Below are positions 1 to 11,400 of a stretch of 64,000 nt of DNA, piece by piece; within the stretch, counting starts at the first letter, position 1; every line of letters begins with the position of its first letter. This DNA comes from Henckelia pumila. Lineage: Eukaryota > Streptophyta > Magnoliopsida > Lamiales > Gesneriaceae. The notes beneath the pieces were generated by a model. The model was not told where the DNA came from. It did no database searches and saw nothing but the letters and a program-made list of their open reading frames with translations. The position numbers were made by a program, and so were the translations under genes. The stretch lies in assembly GCF_033568475.1 (NCBI RefSeq), contig NC_133120.1:50833751-50897750 (forward strand). Reading direction: 5' to 3'.

Positions 1-147
1 AAAATAAAAAAAACTCGAAAGCCCAAAAATACGTAATAAAAATAATTGATCACGCGCGTATATCGCACGCGCCACCACCACAAAGATGGAAGCAAAGAAC
101 AAGAAGAAACAAAAAAAAAAAAAAAAAAAAAGGCGATCAGTACTTAC

Positions 148-543
148 AGATCTGATGAGATCCAAATTGAGCTCGTCGGGAGTGAGAAGCATGTCGGCGC
201 TGGGATTCCTGTAGAACATGAACTCTCGCTCGCCGTCGGAGCGCAGCGTCACGAACGCCAGCGCCGTCCTCGCGCCCTTGTCGAAGTTCACGCCGTCGCC
301 GGAGACGCCGTTCTCCTTCAGTATCCCCGCCAGCATGTGCCCGAACTCGTCGTCCCCGAGCTTCCCCATGAAGGCGGCCTTCCCGCCCAGCCTCGTCACG
401 GCTATGGCCACGTTCGCCGGGGCGCCGCCGGGGGCCTTCAGGAACCCGGGCGCCTCCGCCAGGGACACTCCGGACACCGTGGGGACGAAATCGATCAACA
501 TCTCGCCGAAACTTACGATCAGATTGCTGCTTACTGGAGCCAT
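148..543 (-). CDS. Fructokinase (pfkB family), first exon, partial
   Basis: The minus strand from the ATG at 543 encodes 132 codons ([19 protein letters not shown]...) and ends at 148 in a good donor (CAGATCT|GTAAGTACT), phase 0. The rest of the gene lies beyond the left edge. The protein shows the N-terminal half of a pfkB sugar kinase: [10 protein letters not shown] near residue 13, the glycine-rich GGAPANVA substrate motif near residue 39, and GKLGDDEFG near residue 60. Plant fructokinases of this type are mostly cytosolic and phosphorylate fructose to fructose-6-phosphate using ATP; the short N-terminus with no obvious transit peptide fits that. The exon is strongly GC-rich compared with the AT-rich flanks. 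The two long plus-strand frames over it are shadows. I am sure of the family; the exact isoform cannot be told from one exon. Confidence 0.93.
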
Positions 544-621
544 TGCGATTGCAAAAATCAAGATTAATGGAGAATTGGGATTTCGATGAATGGATGAAGA
601 AGAAAGGCCTGAGGGGTCTGC

Positions 622-630
622 TATATATAG
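622..630 (-). promoter_or_regulatory. TATA box of the fructokinase gene
   Basis: TATATATAG lies about 80 bp upstream of the fructokinase ATG on the minus strand, at the usual spacing for a core promoter with a short 5' UTR. Confidence 0.6.
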
Positions 631-659
631 AGAGCTTGGATGGTTTGTTATTAATCTTT

Positions 660-1532
660 ATCCGATTAGAAATACTTTAATTATTTTTTAAAAAATATTA
701 ATCAATTTAAACGTGATATATAATATTAATTAAAGTAGATTTTTTATTAAATTTTTTCTTATATCTTAAAATTTTGGTATTCTGTATTTTTATTTTTTTT
801 TTTATCTTTTTAGATTTAGATTAGAAATAATGCACAATCCTATTTCGTATAATTAATATAGTATATAATATAATAATGAATTTTTTATCAAAATAATTAT
901 GCCTATTCTGAAAAGGTCTATTATTTATTGTGGGGCCCACGGGCAATTTTTTTTTTTGGATAAAATTAGATAAGAGTTTCTCGGGAATTTAAGATAATAA
1001 TTGCAGGATGGATTTTGTCTTTTCTTAATAATTACCCTTGTATTTGTTTATTTATTTACTTTTAGTGAATTTTAGGTTAAATATTCAATAAAATTTTGTT
1101 GACTCTTTATTTTGTTTCAAAATTATATATCTACCCAAACATTATGCATGATTTGGTATATAATCTTATATGTATTCCGCGTAATATCCTCCTATGTTAC
1201 ATTTTTCCAATGATAATATTTAAAAATTAAAAGTTGGGAATATGAAATATTTCCATGTTTATTTACTAAAAGCGAAATTTCTGTATATTTTTTGGATTAG
1301 CTTTTATTCTTAAAAAAATAATCCCAATATATTTATCTTTTTTTTTTCCTAATGATACATTTTTTCTCAACTCGTATTCTTTTATGATAAACCCGGCATC
1401 TATATCTGAAAGTTGAACCTCTCTGAAAAAACGGAAACTCGGTTCCAGTTCCTAAAATTAAATAACTCGAACCATGTGAAATCATATATTAGTTTTAAAA
1501 TTAAGATTTTGTAGTAAACATAGACACGATAT
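660..1532. other. AT-rich intergenic DNA, no gene seen
   Basis: Upstream region of the fructokinase gene. It is AT-rich with short homopolymer runs. No coding frame with family resemblance and no repeat structure was found. Confidence 0.6.
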
Positions 1533-1850
1533 AGGGGAGAACAAAAAAATAATTGGTTCATTAACTTATCAATATTTTGGTTTTGGTTCATTATTTTTTC
1601 AAAATTTGTTTTGGTACACTAACTTTAAATTTTCATTGATTTTAGTCTAACTGTACACGTGTCAGCTAGACATTGGCACACGCCAGCATTTTTCGGGTGA
1701 CGTGTGTCAATGTCTAGCTGACACGTATGCAGTTGGACAAAAATCACTGAAAATTAAAAGTTAGTGTATCAAAACCAAATTTAAAAAGTTAATGGACCAA
1801 AACCAAAATATAAACAAGTTAATGGACCAAAAAAATATTTTTCCTAAATA
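1533..1850. mobile_element. Foldback MITE (long terminal inverted repeats)
   Basis: Two arms of about 145 bp (about 1536-1687 and 1699-1849) are reverse complements of each other at roughly 85% by eye, around a spacer of some 10 bp. Matching words include TTGGTTCATTAACTT against the complement of AAGTTAATGGACCAA, and ACGTGTCAGCTAGACATTG in both arms. The element is non-coding. Such near-perfect hairpin elements are usually classed as MITEs or foldback elements; I could not assign a superfamily or a target duplication. Confidence 0.7.
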
Positions 1851-3660
1851 TTTATACTATTTTATCTAATATCAATTAAATCTAAACCCCAAATTTTTTA
1901 TTAACTATTTTAGAATAGTTTCTAAAATCAATTATAAACATCGAATCGGTCAACGCTAATGGTTAAAATTCAAAATTATCAATTTACTCGACCAAAATAT
2001 TAATTTTCCCAAAATAATAAATAGTGACGAAAGAGTGCATTGAACACTGGTTGGACAAACGACTCAAGTAAGTAATAATATTATAATAATAAACATAGAT
2101 AAGGTAACGGTAAAGGCAAAATGACACAAATTTGTTTTCGAAAGTTCGAAAACTAAGTTTTTATGTCTCTCTTTTTCTTTTGTTGGAAGGATTTTATTGT
2201 CATGATTACAAATTATTTTCAATTCTTCAATGTTCCTCAATAATGTCGCAGATATCCATGTTATCATGCGACACTGTCATACTTCTATCGAAACGAAAAA
2301 TAAAAAAATGAAAATTCTATCCATACAGTTAAAACAACGATAAATTGGGATTAAATCCCCAAATCCAAATTTGGGTTTGAGATCAGTCCCTATGTTAGCC
2401 CATTTAATTCTGCAGCCCCTGACCAATCTCATTTATATTTTCTAACTCCCTTTTCGTTTGAAAATTACCAATATATCCTTATTTTTTATTTTAAACCCTA
2501 AAATAACCTTTAACATATATTAAATAATAAATTGACTATCTTCCTCATTTCTAACGGCACTACTGCCTCTTCCACTCTCATCCTCTTCCCATAAATATTT
2601 TTCTTCCAAGAATCCAAAATGTGCAAGAAAATTTGATTATAAAAAAATGTCGAGAGTTAAGAAGCAGTCGACTGAAGATGTGAATGCAAAGAAAATCCTG
2701 AGCGTTAGGAAGCAGAAGAACACGATAAAATTAGGTCCTTCGGATAAAAAAATATCCATGAGGTTTACAACATAATAGTATTTTGAATGTGATCGAACCA
2801 CATTTGATGATTATTTTGTATTATGATTGGTTGATGTTGTGTGATGTTCATGATTTAATTTGTTATCTTGTATGCTAATCATTCCCCAAAATTTGGGGTT
2901 TTGTTTATGTTAATGTATTCGTTTACATTTGTTATATTTTGAAATTTTTCTTTCAAACAATTGAATTAGTAGGATGATGTTTAGAAATTATGGTTTAATG
3001 GTTAATTTTCACTCGGTTAATATCCTCAATTTCTAGGTTATTTATGTTGTTATAAGTTGATATAATTGCAAATGTATTTGTTTACGTATTTGAGTTTGTA
3101 TATGAACTATTTGTATCATTATAGGTTGAATTTTAAAACGAGTGTCACTTTGATTGAATAAAAAATTGTTATCCCAATTTAAATGGCTGCAATGTTTTGT
3201 TTTGTTTTTGAAAAAAAAAAAAAAGGAATTGTTGTGGAAGATAAAATTGTTGATGGTGGACAGAGGAAAAAAGTTTGAAAATGATAATGGTTGAATCATG
3301 CGAATGAAGATCTACATGAATACAAAGGTAGATCCAAATACTGTTGTCATGAAGAAGCAACTGATGATGAAGAAAAAATCTTGTTCACAAAATATCTTTC
3401 GAGGGATGGTTTGGAGTACACTTATATTATGCATACATGTGAGTCGAGTGTTTGTCCTGTGACACGGCTGGAATATGGGCATATCAAAGGTATGTGAGTA
3501 TGAGTGCTTATCGAGTCCGTATTGTTGCTACCATATTATCCTATGCGCATGGATTATTGACAACCATCTAGCTTGTGGTGTTGAATTATGGTGTATTCTG
3601 CATTGTTGGTGGAAAAAATATGCACATTTTGAGATGATCATTCTCTGTGTTTTTAAGAAA
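1851..3660. other. Intergenic DNA, no convincing gene
   Basis: AT-rich. A 41-codon frame beginning at 2647 (MSRVKKQSTED...) and a 68-codon frame at 3291 are open, but neither resembles a family I know and neither has supporting context. It may contain decayed gene pieces. Confidence 0.45.
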
Positions 3661-3661
3661 T

Positions 3662-3910
3662 TTTCTTCCCAACCCACGCGGACGTGGGTATGCGCGTAGG
3701 TTTCCCAGCATACTGAAATCAAGTACAGATCCAAGTAAATAAGGTACAATAATATTAAAATAAGGTACATAACGAGGTGAATATATCACATATTTCTCCA
3801 ATTTGAGTATTTACACAATCAAAGTACACTAATGTCAATTGATAAGTAAATAATAAAATATTTAAACAAGGTACATATGTAAATAAACTAGGTACATCCA
3901 AGTAAAAAAA
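3662..3910. repeat. Diverged repeat, copy 1 (GGTAC-rich)
   Basis: About 250 bp that recurs at 4160-4405 with roughly 90% identity. It begins with an imperfect palindrome (CCCACGCGGACGTGGG) and continues with regularly spaced AAGGTACA / GGTACAT words. It is non-coding in both copies. Confidence 0.7.
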
Positions 3911-4159
3911 ATATTATAATAGGGAGTAGTCACTCACACTATCTATACTAATTATAATTGACAAATGGAGAAATAAATAATCAATTACTTGAAATCACGT
4001 ACAGATTTAAGTATATCGGGTACAACACATGTTACAATAAGGTATATATTTGGGACTATAAAGTACAAGCGTAACAAATATGAGTTCCGCGAAGCTTTTG
4101 CTCAACCCACGCTAACGTGGTATGTACGTGGGTCAAATGTGAGTTTTAAGGATTTTTTT

Positions 4160-4405
4160 TCCCAACCCATGCGGACGTGGATATGCGTGTAGGTTGCCCA
4201 GCACGCTGAAATCAAGTACATATCCAAGTAAATAAGGTACAATAATATTAAAATAATGTACATAACGAGGTGAATATAGCACATATTTCTCCAATTTGAG
4301 TATTTACACAAACAAAATACACTATTGTCAATTGATAAGTAAATAATAAAATAATTAAACAAGGTACATATGAAAGTAAACTATAAGTACATCCAAGTAA
4401 AAATA
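4160..4405. repeat. Diverged repeat, copy 2 (GGTAC-rich)
   Basis: Second copy, about 500 bp downstream of the first and in the same orientation. A third shorter match to the palindromic head (CCCACGCTAACGTGG) is at about 4108. The spacing suggests an old tandem duplication of a unit of about 500 bp. Confidence 0.7.
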
Positions 4406-4527
4406 TGGTACAATCATATCTTTCTGGAACTCAATTTTCGAATCTTATCCTTCTGGAACTAGATTTTCTTCTTTTAAAACATATCAAGGCTCTATTTTTA
4501 GAGATTTTTGGGGGCTTTTGAGGAAGA

Positions 4528-4535
4528 TATAAATA
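4528..4535 (+). promoter_or_regulatory. TATA box of the RPL11 gene
   Basis: TATAAATA stands 98 bp upstream of the likely start codon of the ribosomal protein L11 gene, so the gene fragment still carries a plausible core promoter. Confidence 0.5.
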
Positions 4536-4625
4536 CAAAATCCCAAGAACAAGAAATAAATTATTTTGACATACCAAGAACGATCCGCCACAATCATTAG
4601 ACGTGAGAGAAGGGGACGAGACGTG

Positions 4626-5084
4626 ATGATCTCAAGAAAAAAACACTTTTTGACAGAGGCGGCGCTTCAATCTTCTGCTCTATTTTGCAATTCACCCCTC
4701 AGAGCTTCCACCACTGCACAGTTCCTTAGCAACCGGCTCTCGCTGTCCGTATCTTCTGCTCCACGCCCTCTCACCATCATTTCCATGGCTCCCCCTAAAC
4801 CTGGCGGGAAAACCAAAAAAGGTATTGCCTGTTGATTCAAAATGAATTCAAAGAAATTATCTTTTTTTTAAAAAAAAAATTGTTGGAAATTTTGTTTTTG
4901 GAAATGGGTAGTGGTTGCGGTGGTGAAATTGGCCTTGGAGGCGGGAAAAGCGACCCCGGCTCCGCCAGTGGGTACATCTTTGGGTGCGAAAGGTGTTAAT
5001 ATAGCAGCTTTTTGTAAGGATTACAATGCTCGTACTGCTGATAAAGCCGGTTATGTCATTCCTGTCAAAATTACGGTCTACGAT
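4626..5084 (+). pseudogene. RPL11: Plastid ribosomal protein L11, 5' portion only
   Basis: Exon 1 (4626-4821; an upstream in-frame ATG is at 4566) encodes a Ser/Ala-rich transit-peptide-like leader ending in SMAPPKPGGKTKK. A 90-bp intron (4822-4911, GT-AG) leads to exon 2 (4912-5084), which encodes [20 protein letters not shown], then [20 protein letters not shown] and [11 protein letters not shown] before a GTGAGC donor. This is the N-terminal domain of bacterial-type L11, a 50S stalk-base protein that binds 23S rRNA. Known plastid proteins usually read PPVGPALGSKG where this one has [11 protein letters not shown]. The second half (the rRNA-binding C-terminal domain) was not found downstream; LTR-type sequence starts about 0.7-0.9 kb on. 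It is probably a truncated gene, although a very long TE-filled intron cannot be excluded. Confidence 0.8.
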
Positions 5085-5770
5085 GTGAGCACTTTTTTCC
5101 CTTTCTAATGCAATTCTTTAAACTCTTTCATGTCAAATGATTTGAGTAATAAATAGATAATGAAAAGAGGCCGTGATTAAGCCTAGCAGTTGAGAGTTTT
5201 ATGTTAACTTACTTTTGGAAGAAAGGGAAGAAACAAGGAGATTACATCAAGCGATGATTGAATATATTAAGATTACTTAACTGATTCATTTGTTAAATAA
5301 GAATAGTGAGAACAGAGTTAGTAGAAACTACCAGACAAACACAGCTTTCCATTGTTATATATGAACAACAGAGTTTGATTTTACGTTGAGAGATTGATCA
5401 GGCACATAGATTAAACCAAACAATTAAAAATTTCATGTAAAATCAGAGATTGGAGAGAGCAGATGCACCGAACAGTGATGAGTTTCTGGTGGCCATGCTA
5501 TCATAATCGGTTTGATTCATGTTGAATGATTAGATATCAAGCAGATGGAAGAGAGGAATAAATTGCGGCGAGCGAACTTTAGATTTAATCCGTTGGAAAA
5601 TGGCCTAAAAAGAAAAAAAACACTTTTTGATAGCGGGGTGAATTGCAAAATAGAGAAGATTGAAACTTTAAATGCCCTAGAGTTTAGAGGATTAAAATAT
5701 ACCTCGTACACCTCAAAAGGAGAGTTCGGTATGATTGTTGGATATTTTAACCTCGGGATCCCAAACTGAA
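5085..5770. other. Possible RPL11 intron or 3' flank with an inverted scrap of exon 1
   Basis: No coding exon of L11 was recognised. The stretch 5630-5662 contains GGGGTGAATTGCAAAATAGA and following bases that are the reverse complement of RPL11 exon 1 around 4668-4700, while 5608-5626 matches 4637-4655 in direct orientation. This suggests a local rearrangement. Confidence 0.5.
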
Positions 5771-5779
5771 GAAAGAAAG

Positions 5780-6540
5780 AAAGAAGAATTCCTTTTGATT
5801 ATCTGAGTCTGTTAATCCAGAAGTTTTAAAGTCATGCATATCATTTTATTCCGCAGTGAAATGAATTACTTGAAGTTTATGTGGAATTTAATCATATATC
5901 ATGTTTTGATATATTATGTGATATTGTATGATAGTCTCTTTTACTGGGAATTGTATTCTCACCGGATTATCCGGTTGTTGTCTTTTTTTATATGTGTACT
6001 TGGAAATAGGTGGGGCAGGACCGAGTCAGAGGCAACATGGCTAGATGGTTGAGAGGATAGAGTGAGGCTTGGATGTTAGGAGTCGTTTATATATTCGAAC
6101 TCCTTTTTGTTTTTGAATAAGTCCGAACTAGATGGATTTTATGCATGTTATATTTTGAGAATTGTATAACTCTAGACCTTATCCTTTTGTATCTTGTTGA
6201 ATGGGATATTATGTTATTGTGGTATGGTTTGATTTGAGATTGTTTTGGAAGTAGAAAACCAAAATTTTTCTGGTACAGAGCATCTCGCTCGATCGGTTGA
6301 ATCTTACCAATCGAGTGAGCGCCCCTGTACCGAGGCAGAGAATTGGGCATTTCTTGTCCGCTCGATCGGTAAGATTTTACCGATCGTGCGGAAGCCTTTT
6401 TATTTTTCTGGCAGAGTCTTGGATTATTTTGGCCGCTCGATCGGTAAGATCTTACCAATCGAGCGAGCACCCCTTTTAAAAAAAATTTATTTCTTTAATC
6501 CTTTTGTTTAATTGCGTTGATCAATTGCATTATCCTAAGA
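5780..6540 (+). mobile_element. Ty3-type LTR fragment with palindrome array
   Basis: The words TCTCACCGGATTATCCGG near 5958 and AGGTGGGGCAGGACCGAGTC near 6009 resemble the transcribed part of Ty3/gypsy chromovirus LTRs. The fragment ends abruptly at about 6540 against the minus-strand element. The left boundary is uncertain. Confidence 0.45.
6285..6468. repeat. Palindrome array, word GCTCGATCGGTAAGAT
   Basis: Three imperfect palindromes of about 34 bp at 6285-6320, 6358-6391 and 6433-6468, of the form CGCTCGATCGGTAAGAT.TTACCGATCGAGCG, spaced about 73-75 bp apart with unrelated spacers. Frames reading through them are artefacts of the repeat. Confidence 0.85.
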
Positions 6541-7467
6541 TTAGTTGATTAGAATCGAGGCCTCACACAAACGCTCCTCATACAGCATATCAGATCTCAG
6601 AGGTGGTAGTGGTGGTGGCTGGCTGCTACTGGTAGGAAGGTCCTGATGTGTTGCGGCTCGCGGAGGGGGCGGTACATTCTCTCGTGTAGTCCCAGTAATA
6701 GGTCCTTGGACCTTGAAAAACTCTTCATCTGCACCCCATGTAACTCCAGCATGTGCACATAACTCTGTAATCAAAGAAGGGTGCGGCAATCCTCCAGTCG
6801 TGATGCCCTTCACTGCTGCAAGAATGGACTCCTGAATGATATTTCCCAAATTAACCGTCTTCCCTGTGACGATACTGTAAGTCAGGGCAGCCCGTTTCTT
6901 TTTCACCTCAGAAGTGTGACCGGTGGGCAGCACACGAGCAGCTATCAGAAAAAACCAAGACTTCGCGTCTTGCTTCATTTTCCCGGAGGGAAAAAGCACC
7001 ACTAATTCATTCTTCATCTTCCACTGCGCTCTTTCTTCACAAAGAGTGGCAAGTATCTCGTCATAGTCCACATCACTTGCCTTGAACGCCGAATATTCAT
7101 CCTTATCTATATATGGCATACCATTGAGGGTATTAATGGTATGCCCATCAAATGCCACCCGCTTACCTCGCACTAGTACATGGTATTATTCATGCTTGCA
7201 CTTCAGATTGACATAAAATTCTCGGACTACAGAAGTCACAGTATCACCGGGTGGTTGCACAAAACCCGTCCATCTTCGCTCATGAGCTGCATGTCGTACA
7301 TCCCACAATGGTACAATAGAATTAGGATCAAATCCTCTTTGTCTAACCATGCTCTTGCTCACCATGAGAGGATAATTCTTGGCGGCCTCTTCATCCCAAA
7401 AATGATGGGCATCGAAAGTACCTGACGAAGATGCACCCTGGTTTTGCTTCTTTTTTTGTGCCATCAC
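6541..7467 (-). pseudogene. Plant transposon-associated accessory ORF, one premature stop
   Basis: From the ATG at 7467 (MMAQKKKQNQGASSSGTFDA) to 6541 one frame runs about 308 codons, broken by a single in-frame TAA at about 7186-7188. Features such as VVLFPSGKMKQDAKSWFF, SEVKKKRAALTYSIVTGK and LPHPSLITELCAHAGV resemble the 'putative plant transposon protein' domain found as an extra ORF in Ty3 elements; the C-terminus is rich in proline and serine. It lies downstream of pol, where Athila-like elements carry a non-conserved third ORF. The biochemical role is unknown to me. Confidence 0.6.
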
Positions 7468-8179
7468 AATACTCTAATCACAATTCAACCAAGCAATAAT
7501 TCAACACAACAGTACATGATGGCCCACTATGCCGCTTAATCTCCAACCAATCTATACAATTCATCACGCCTCACAACCAACAATAACAATTCTGCCAACC
7601 CGATATAAACACACAAAGCACAAATCTTCAATAGAACAACAATTTCACTAAAATCGGCACCTCCAACAACAAATAAGCAAATATTATTCACCACCCAATG
7701 ATCAATTCCCAATCAATGCACAAACTCCTCACAACAATTTCGGATGATCACTTCAAAAATAACCATAAGCATGTAAGGAATAAACAACACGTAGCCCTTC
7801 CAATGTAATAAATCGGCCAAATTTTCAAGCCCCAAAATTTTCAATTTACCTCGGCTGGTGTCGAGTCCGGCGGGATAGAAAGATGGCAAGATATAGAACA
7901 AAACCGCTTCGCCCCTCCTTAAATTCGAAGTTCACCTTTGCTACAGAAATAATATAGGTCGACGCCTCTTTTCCGCGAAGAACCCTAGCTGCTAGATCGC
8001 GGAAAATTGGATCTCCGAGAAAGAATTATGGGCACTATGAAGTAGAATAGAACACGTGATGATGGTGTGGAGATTTCAGAGGAGAATTCGGTGGTGATAG
8101 GAGAGGATGGCGTGGAGACGGAGGTAATTAAAAGGGTATGGGAACGAATGAAATCTGAGATCCCCTTTTATTTTTCAGA

Positions 8180-8420
8180 TTTTCCGCGTAGCGGTGGAGC
8201 GCTTGAAAATTGGCGCTGGAGCGCCCGACTTTTTTCAGAGAGAGCGCTAGAGCACTAGAGATGGGGCGCTGGAGCGCTAAACTTTCGACTTTGATATTAC
8301 AGAACAGCACTGGAGCGCTATATGGATAGCGCTGGGGCGCTGAATCCTCGAATTTCATCAAAAATTCCAACTGAAGAACGGCGCTGGAGTGCCTGGAATG
8401 TAGCGCTGGAGCGCTTAATC
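8180..8420. repeat. Palindrome array, word GCGCTGGAGCGC
   Basis: At least six copies of GCGCTGGAGCGC or one-base variants (near 8210, 8264, 8308, 8330, 8383 and 8402) at irregular 20-55 bp spacing, between pol and the accessory ORF of the minus-strand element. The same word recurs in this element's 5' LTR. Confidence 0.85.
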
Positions 8421-8633
8421 CTCGAATTTCATACTCCAAAATGTGATTTTTGTGACGAAAAATTCCTGCAATAAAACTCTTAATTAGGACCAAAATTAAT
8501 AAAATAAATAAAAATAACTGAAATTCAATAAAATTAACTAATAAAATAAAATAAAATAAAACAAAATTAAAGTTTGGGTTGCCTCCCAAAGAGCGCTTGG
8601 TTTAACGTTGTCAGCCCGACTTTTCTGAAGTTT

Positions 8634-9303
8634 TTATGCAGGGTCGATCAAAGCAACTTTCTCTATGTTCCGCACTTCATTGCCAAAGTAATGTTTCAAC
8701 CTCTGCCCATTGACTTGAAAGGTTTGACCTTCATGACAGCTCAGTTCAATGGCTCCATAGGGATGCACTTTCACCACGGTGAACGGACCAGGCCATTGAG
8801 ATTTCAACTTACCTAGAAATAATCTGAGACAAGAATTAAACAATAATACATGCTGTCTAGGCTAAAAATTCCCTCTTCAATAATATTTTGTCATGCCAAT
8901 TTTTGGTTTGTTCTTTGTAAAGCTTTTCATTTTCGTAAGAATGATTACGAAACTCTTCGATCTCATGCAACTGCAACATTCGCTCTTCACCAGCAGCCTT
9001 CATATCAAAATTCAGCTTTTTCACCGCCCAATATGCTCGATGTTTTAACTCCACTGGCAGATGACATGCTTTACCAAAGACCAACCTATATGGTGACATG
9101 CCAGTCGGAGTTTTGAATGCGGTCCGATACACCCATAGTGCATCATCCAACTTGATTGCCCAATCCTTTCGGTTTGTGTTAACAGTTTTTTCCAGAATTT
9201 GCTTGATTTTCCGGTTGGATATTTCAGCTTGCCCATTTGTTTGAGGATGGTATGCACAGTCCACTTTATGCCTCACACCATATTTTTCTAATAAATTACA
9301 CAA
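8634..9303 (-). pseudogene. Integrase, C-terminal half of core plus tail (Ty3)
   Basis: 9303-8857 encodes [20 protein letters not shown], followed by [13 protein letters not shown] and the [20 protein letters not shown] segment typical of Ty3 integrases. 8843-8634 continues in another frame with GPFTVVKVHPYGAIEL, the C-terminal tail. The zinc-binding domain and the first catalytic acids are missing, because the reading begins in the middle of the core at a deletion junction with the RT thumb. It is non-functional. Confidence 0.85.
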
Positions 9304-10604
9304 GGTTTAGTAATTTTAGAAAAATCTCTAATAAAGCGATGATAAAACCCGGCGTGTCTCAAGAAACTTCTAATGGCTTTCACATTATTTGGCGGTGGAA
9401 GCTTTTCAATTGCAACCACGTTTGCTCGGTCCATCTTAAGCCCATTAGATGACACTTTATGTCCAAGTACTATTCCCTCTTGCACCATGAAGTGACATTT
9501 TTCCTAGTTAAGCACTATATTTTTCTCTTGACAACGCTGCAAAACAAGGGTCGTATTGTGCAAACAATGATCAAACAAAGACCCAAACACAGAAAAATCA
9601 TCCATAAAAATTTCCATAATTTCTTCCACCATGTCAAAAAAAAATTGCCATCATGCACCGCTGAAAAGTAGCCGGTGCATTACACAAACCAAATGACATT
9701 CTCCTAAAAGCATAAGTACCATAGGGACATGTGAAAGTTGTTTTCTCTTGATCCTCTGGCGCTATAGCAATTTGATTGTAGCCAGAATAGCCATCTAAAT
9801 AACAGTAATGTTTATAACCTGCCAACCTGTGAAGCATCTGATCAATAAAAGGAAGAGGAAAATGATCTTTTCTAGTAGCCTTATTCAACCTTCTATAATC
9901 AATGCAAACTCTCCAACCAGTAATAGTACGAGTCGAAATCAACTCGTTTTTCTCATTTTTATCCATAGTCATGCCTCCCTTCTTTGGCACAACCTGTACT
10001 GGCGAAACCCAAGAACTGTCAGATATAGCATAAATAATACCAGCATTCAATAATTTCAACACCTCAGCTTTTACTACTTCTTTTATCGCAGGATTTAACC
10101 TCCTTTGATGATCAACATAGGGACTATATGACTCCTCCATTAAAATCTTATGCATGTAAATATTGGGACTAATTCCCTTGATATCAGAAATTAACCAACC
10201 CAAAGCAGATTTAAATTTTCTCAAAACTCTTAATAATTTATCATTTTCATCATGAGTAAGAGAGGATGAAATAATTACCGAGTTAGTCGAATTTTCTCCC
10301 AAAAATGCATAACATAAATGACCAAGCAGTTCTTTCAATTCAGGAGTAGAAGAAACTGGTACCTTTTTGTTGACTTCCTCAGGCAATGCTTCAATTTTGT
10401 CTTGGCCATTTTTTCCTTTGGCAAAATTTCAAGAGCAAGAATTTGCTCTCTAAGTTCCCAATCATCACCATCCACTTGATTGATGGAATTAATCAGGCAC
10501 CTAGACAATGCGTCCTCCAATTCCATTCCTGCGCAAAAATTATTTTCATGACAATCAGATGAATCAATGCGATTACAAGAATGTACCTCATCTTGGTATT
10601 TCAT
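9288..10604 (-). pseudogene. Reverse transcriptase of Athila-like Ty3 element, frameshifted
   Basis: 10386-9634 encodes the fingers and palm: SSWVSPVQVVPKKGG, GWRVCIDYRRLNKATRKDHF, YLDGYSGYNQIAIAPEDQ and FGLCNAPATFQRCM. The catalytic FMDDF is encoded just after, but only in another frame, following a shift at the A/T run near 9640. 9488-9288 encodes the thumb (GIVLGHKVSSNGLKMD, SFLRHAGFYHRFIRDFSK). RNase H is absent; the thumb runs straight into integrase at about 9280-9302. 10604-10335 is the poorly conserved connector. Confidence 0.9.
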
Positions 10605-10872
10605 GGTTTTATAGATATTGAAGGTGACAGCTTCACCACCAACTCATTGAGTTAATTCACCCTCCTGGACATCAATTAACGCTCTGCCAGTCGCCAAGAA
10701 TGGTCTTCCCAAAATTAGAGGGACATCTTGATCTTCTTCCATATCAAGCACTACAAAGTCAGCAGGAAAAATAAATTTATCTAATTTTACCAAAACGTCT
10801 TCCACAACTCCTCAAGGATATGCCAGAGAACGGTCTGCCAACTGCAGAGTAATCATGGTTGGTTTCACCTTG

Positions 10873-11400
10873 CTAAGCTCCAAAGACCTGAAAATAGACA
10901 AAAGGCATTAAATTAATACTTGCACCTAAATCACATAATGCCCTATTAACAGTCGCACCACAAATAATACAAGGAATAGTAAAACTCCCTGGATCTTTCA
11001 ATTTCTGTGGCAGTTTCTTTTGCAGGATGGCGCTGCACTCCTCTGTCAACTTCACTGTTTCAAACTCTTCAAGCTTTCTCTTCCTTACTATCACATCCTT
11101 CATGAATTTAGCATAATGCGGCATCTGCTCCAAAGAATCAGTGAATGAAATATTAATATGAATTTTCTTTAAGATGTCAAGAAACTTAGAAAACTTCACA
11201 TCCAACGCTTTCTTCTTGAACCGCTGAAGATATGGCAGAACAACTTTTGGCACAGGCGGTTTCTCAGGTACAACTGCAGAGTTGCTGGAATTTTTGCTAT
11301 CAGAATTTTCGGACTCCACCACAATCTCTTCAAATTCCTCATCATCCACTGCCTTTGGGTTATTAGTCCCAAGTTTTTTTACCACTTCTAAGAGTAACAT
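10873..11400 (-). pseudogene. Retrotransposon aspartic protease region
   Basis: This encodes an acidic linker (DDEEFEEIVVESENSDSKN), then a region ending in CIICGATVNRALCDLGASIN. The ALCDLGASINLMP stretch is the retropepsin active-site loop in the form used by Athila/Tat elements. The frame ends prematurely soon after (FQVFGA), and 10872-10605 holds decayed continuation sequence with stops. Confidence 0.8.

Noticed and set aside
46..589. Two long plus-strand frames at the left end
   Set aside because: They are shadows of the GC-rich fructokinase exon on the minus strand, which has a start codon, donor site and family motifs.
6285..6468. Regularly spaced palindromes resembling a CRISPR array
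   Set aside because: Only three units, in plant DNA within an LTR fragment, with long spacers and no cas genes.
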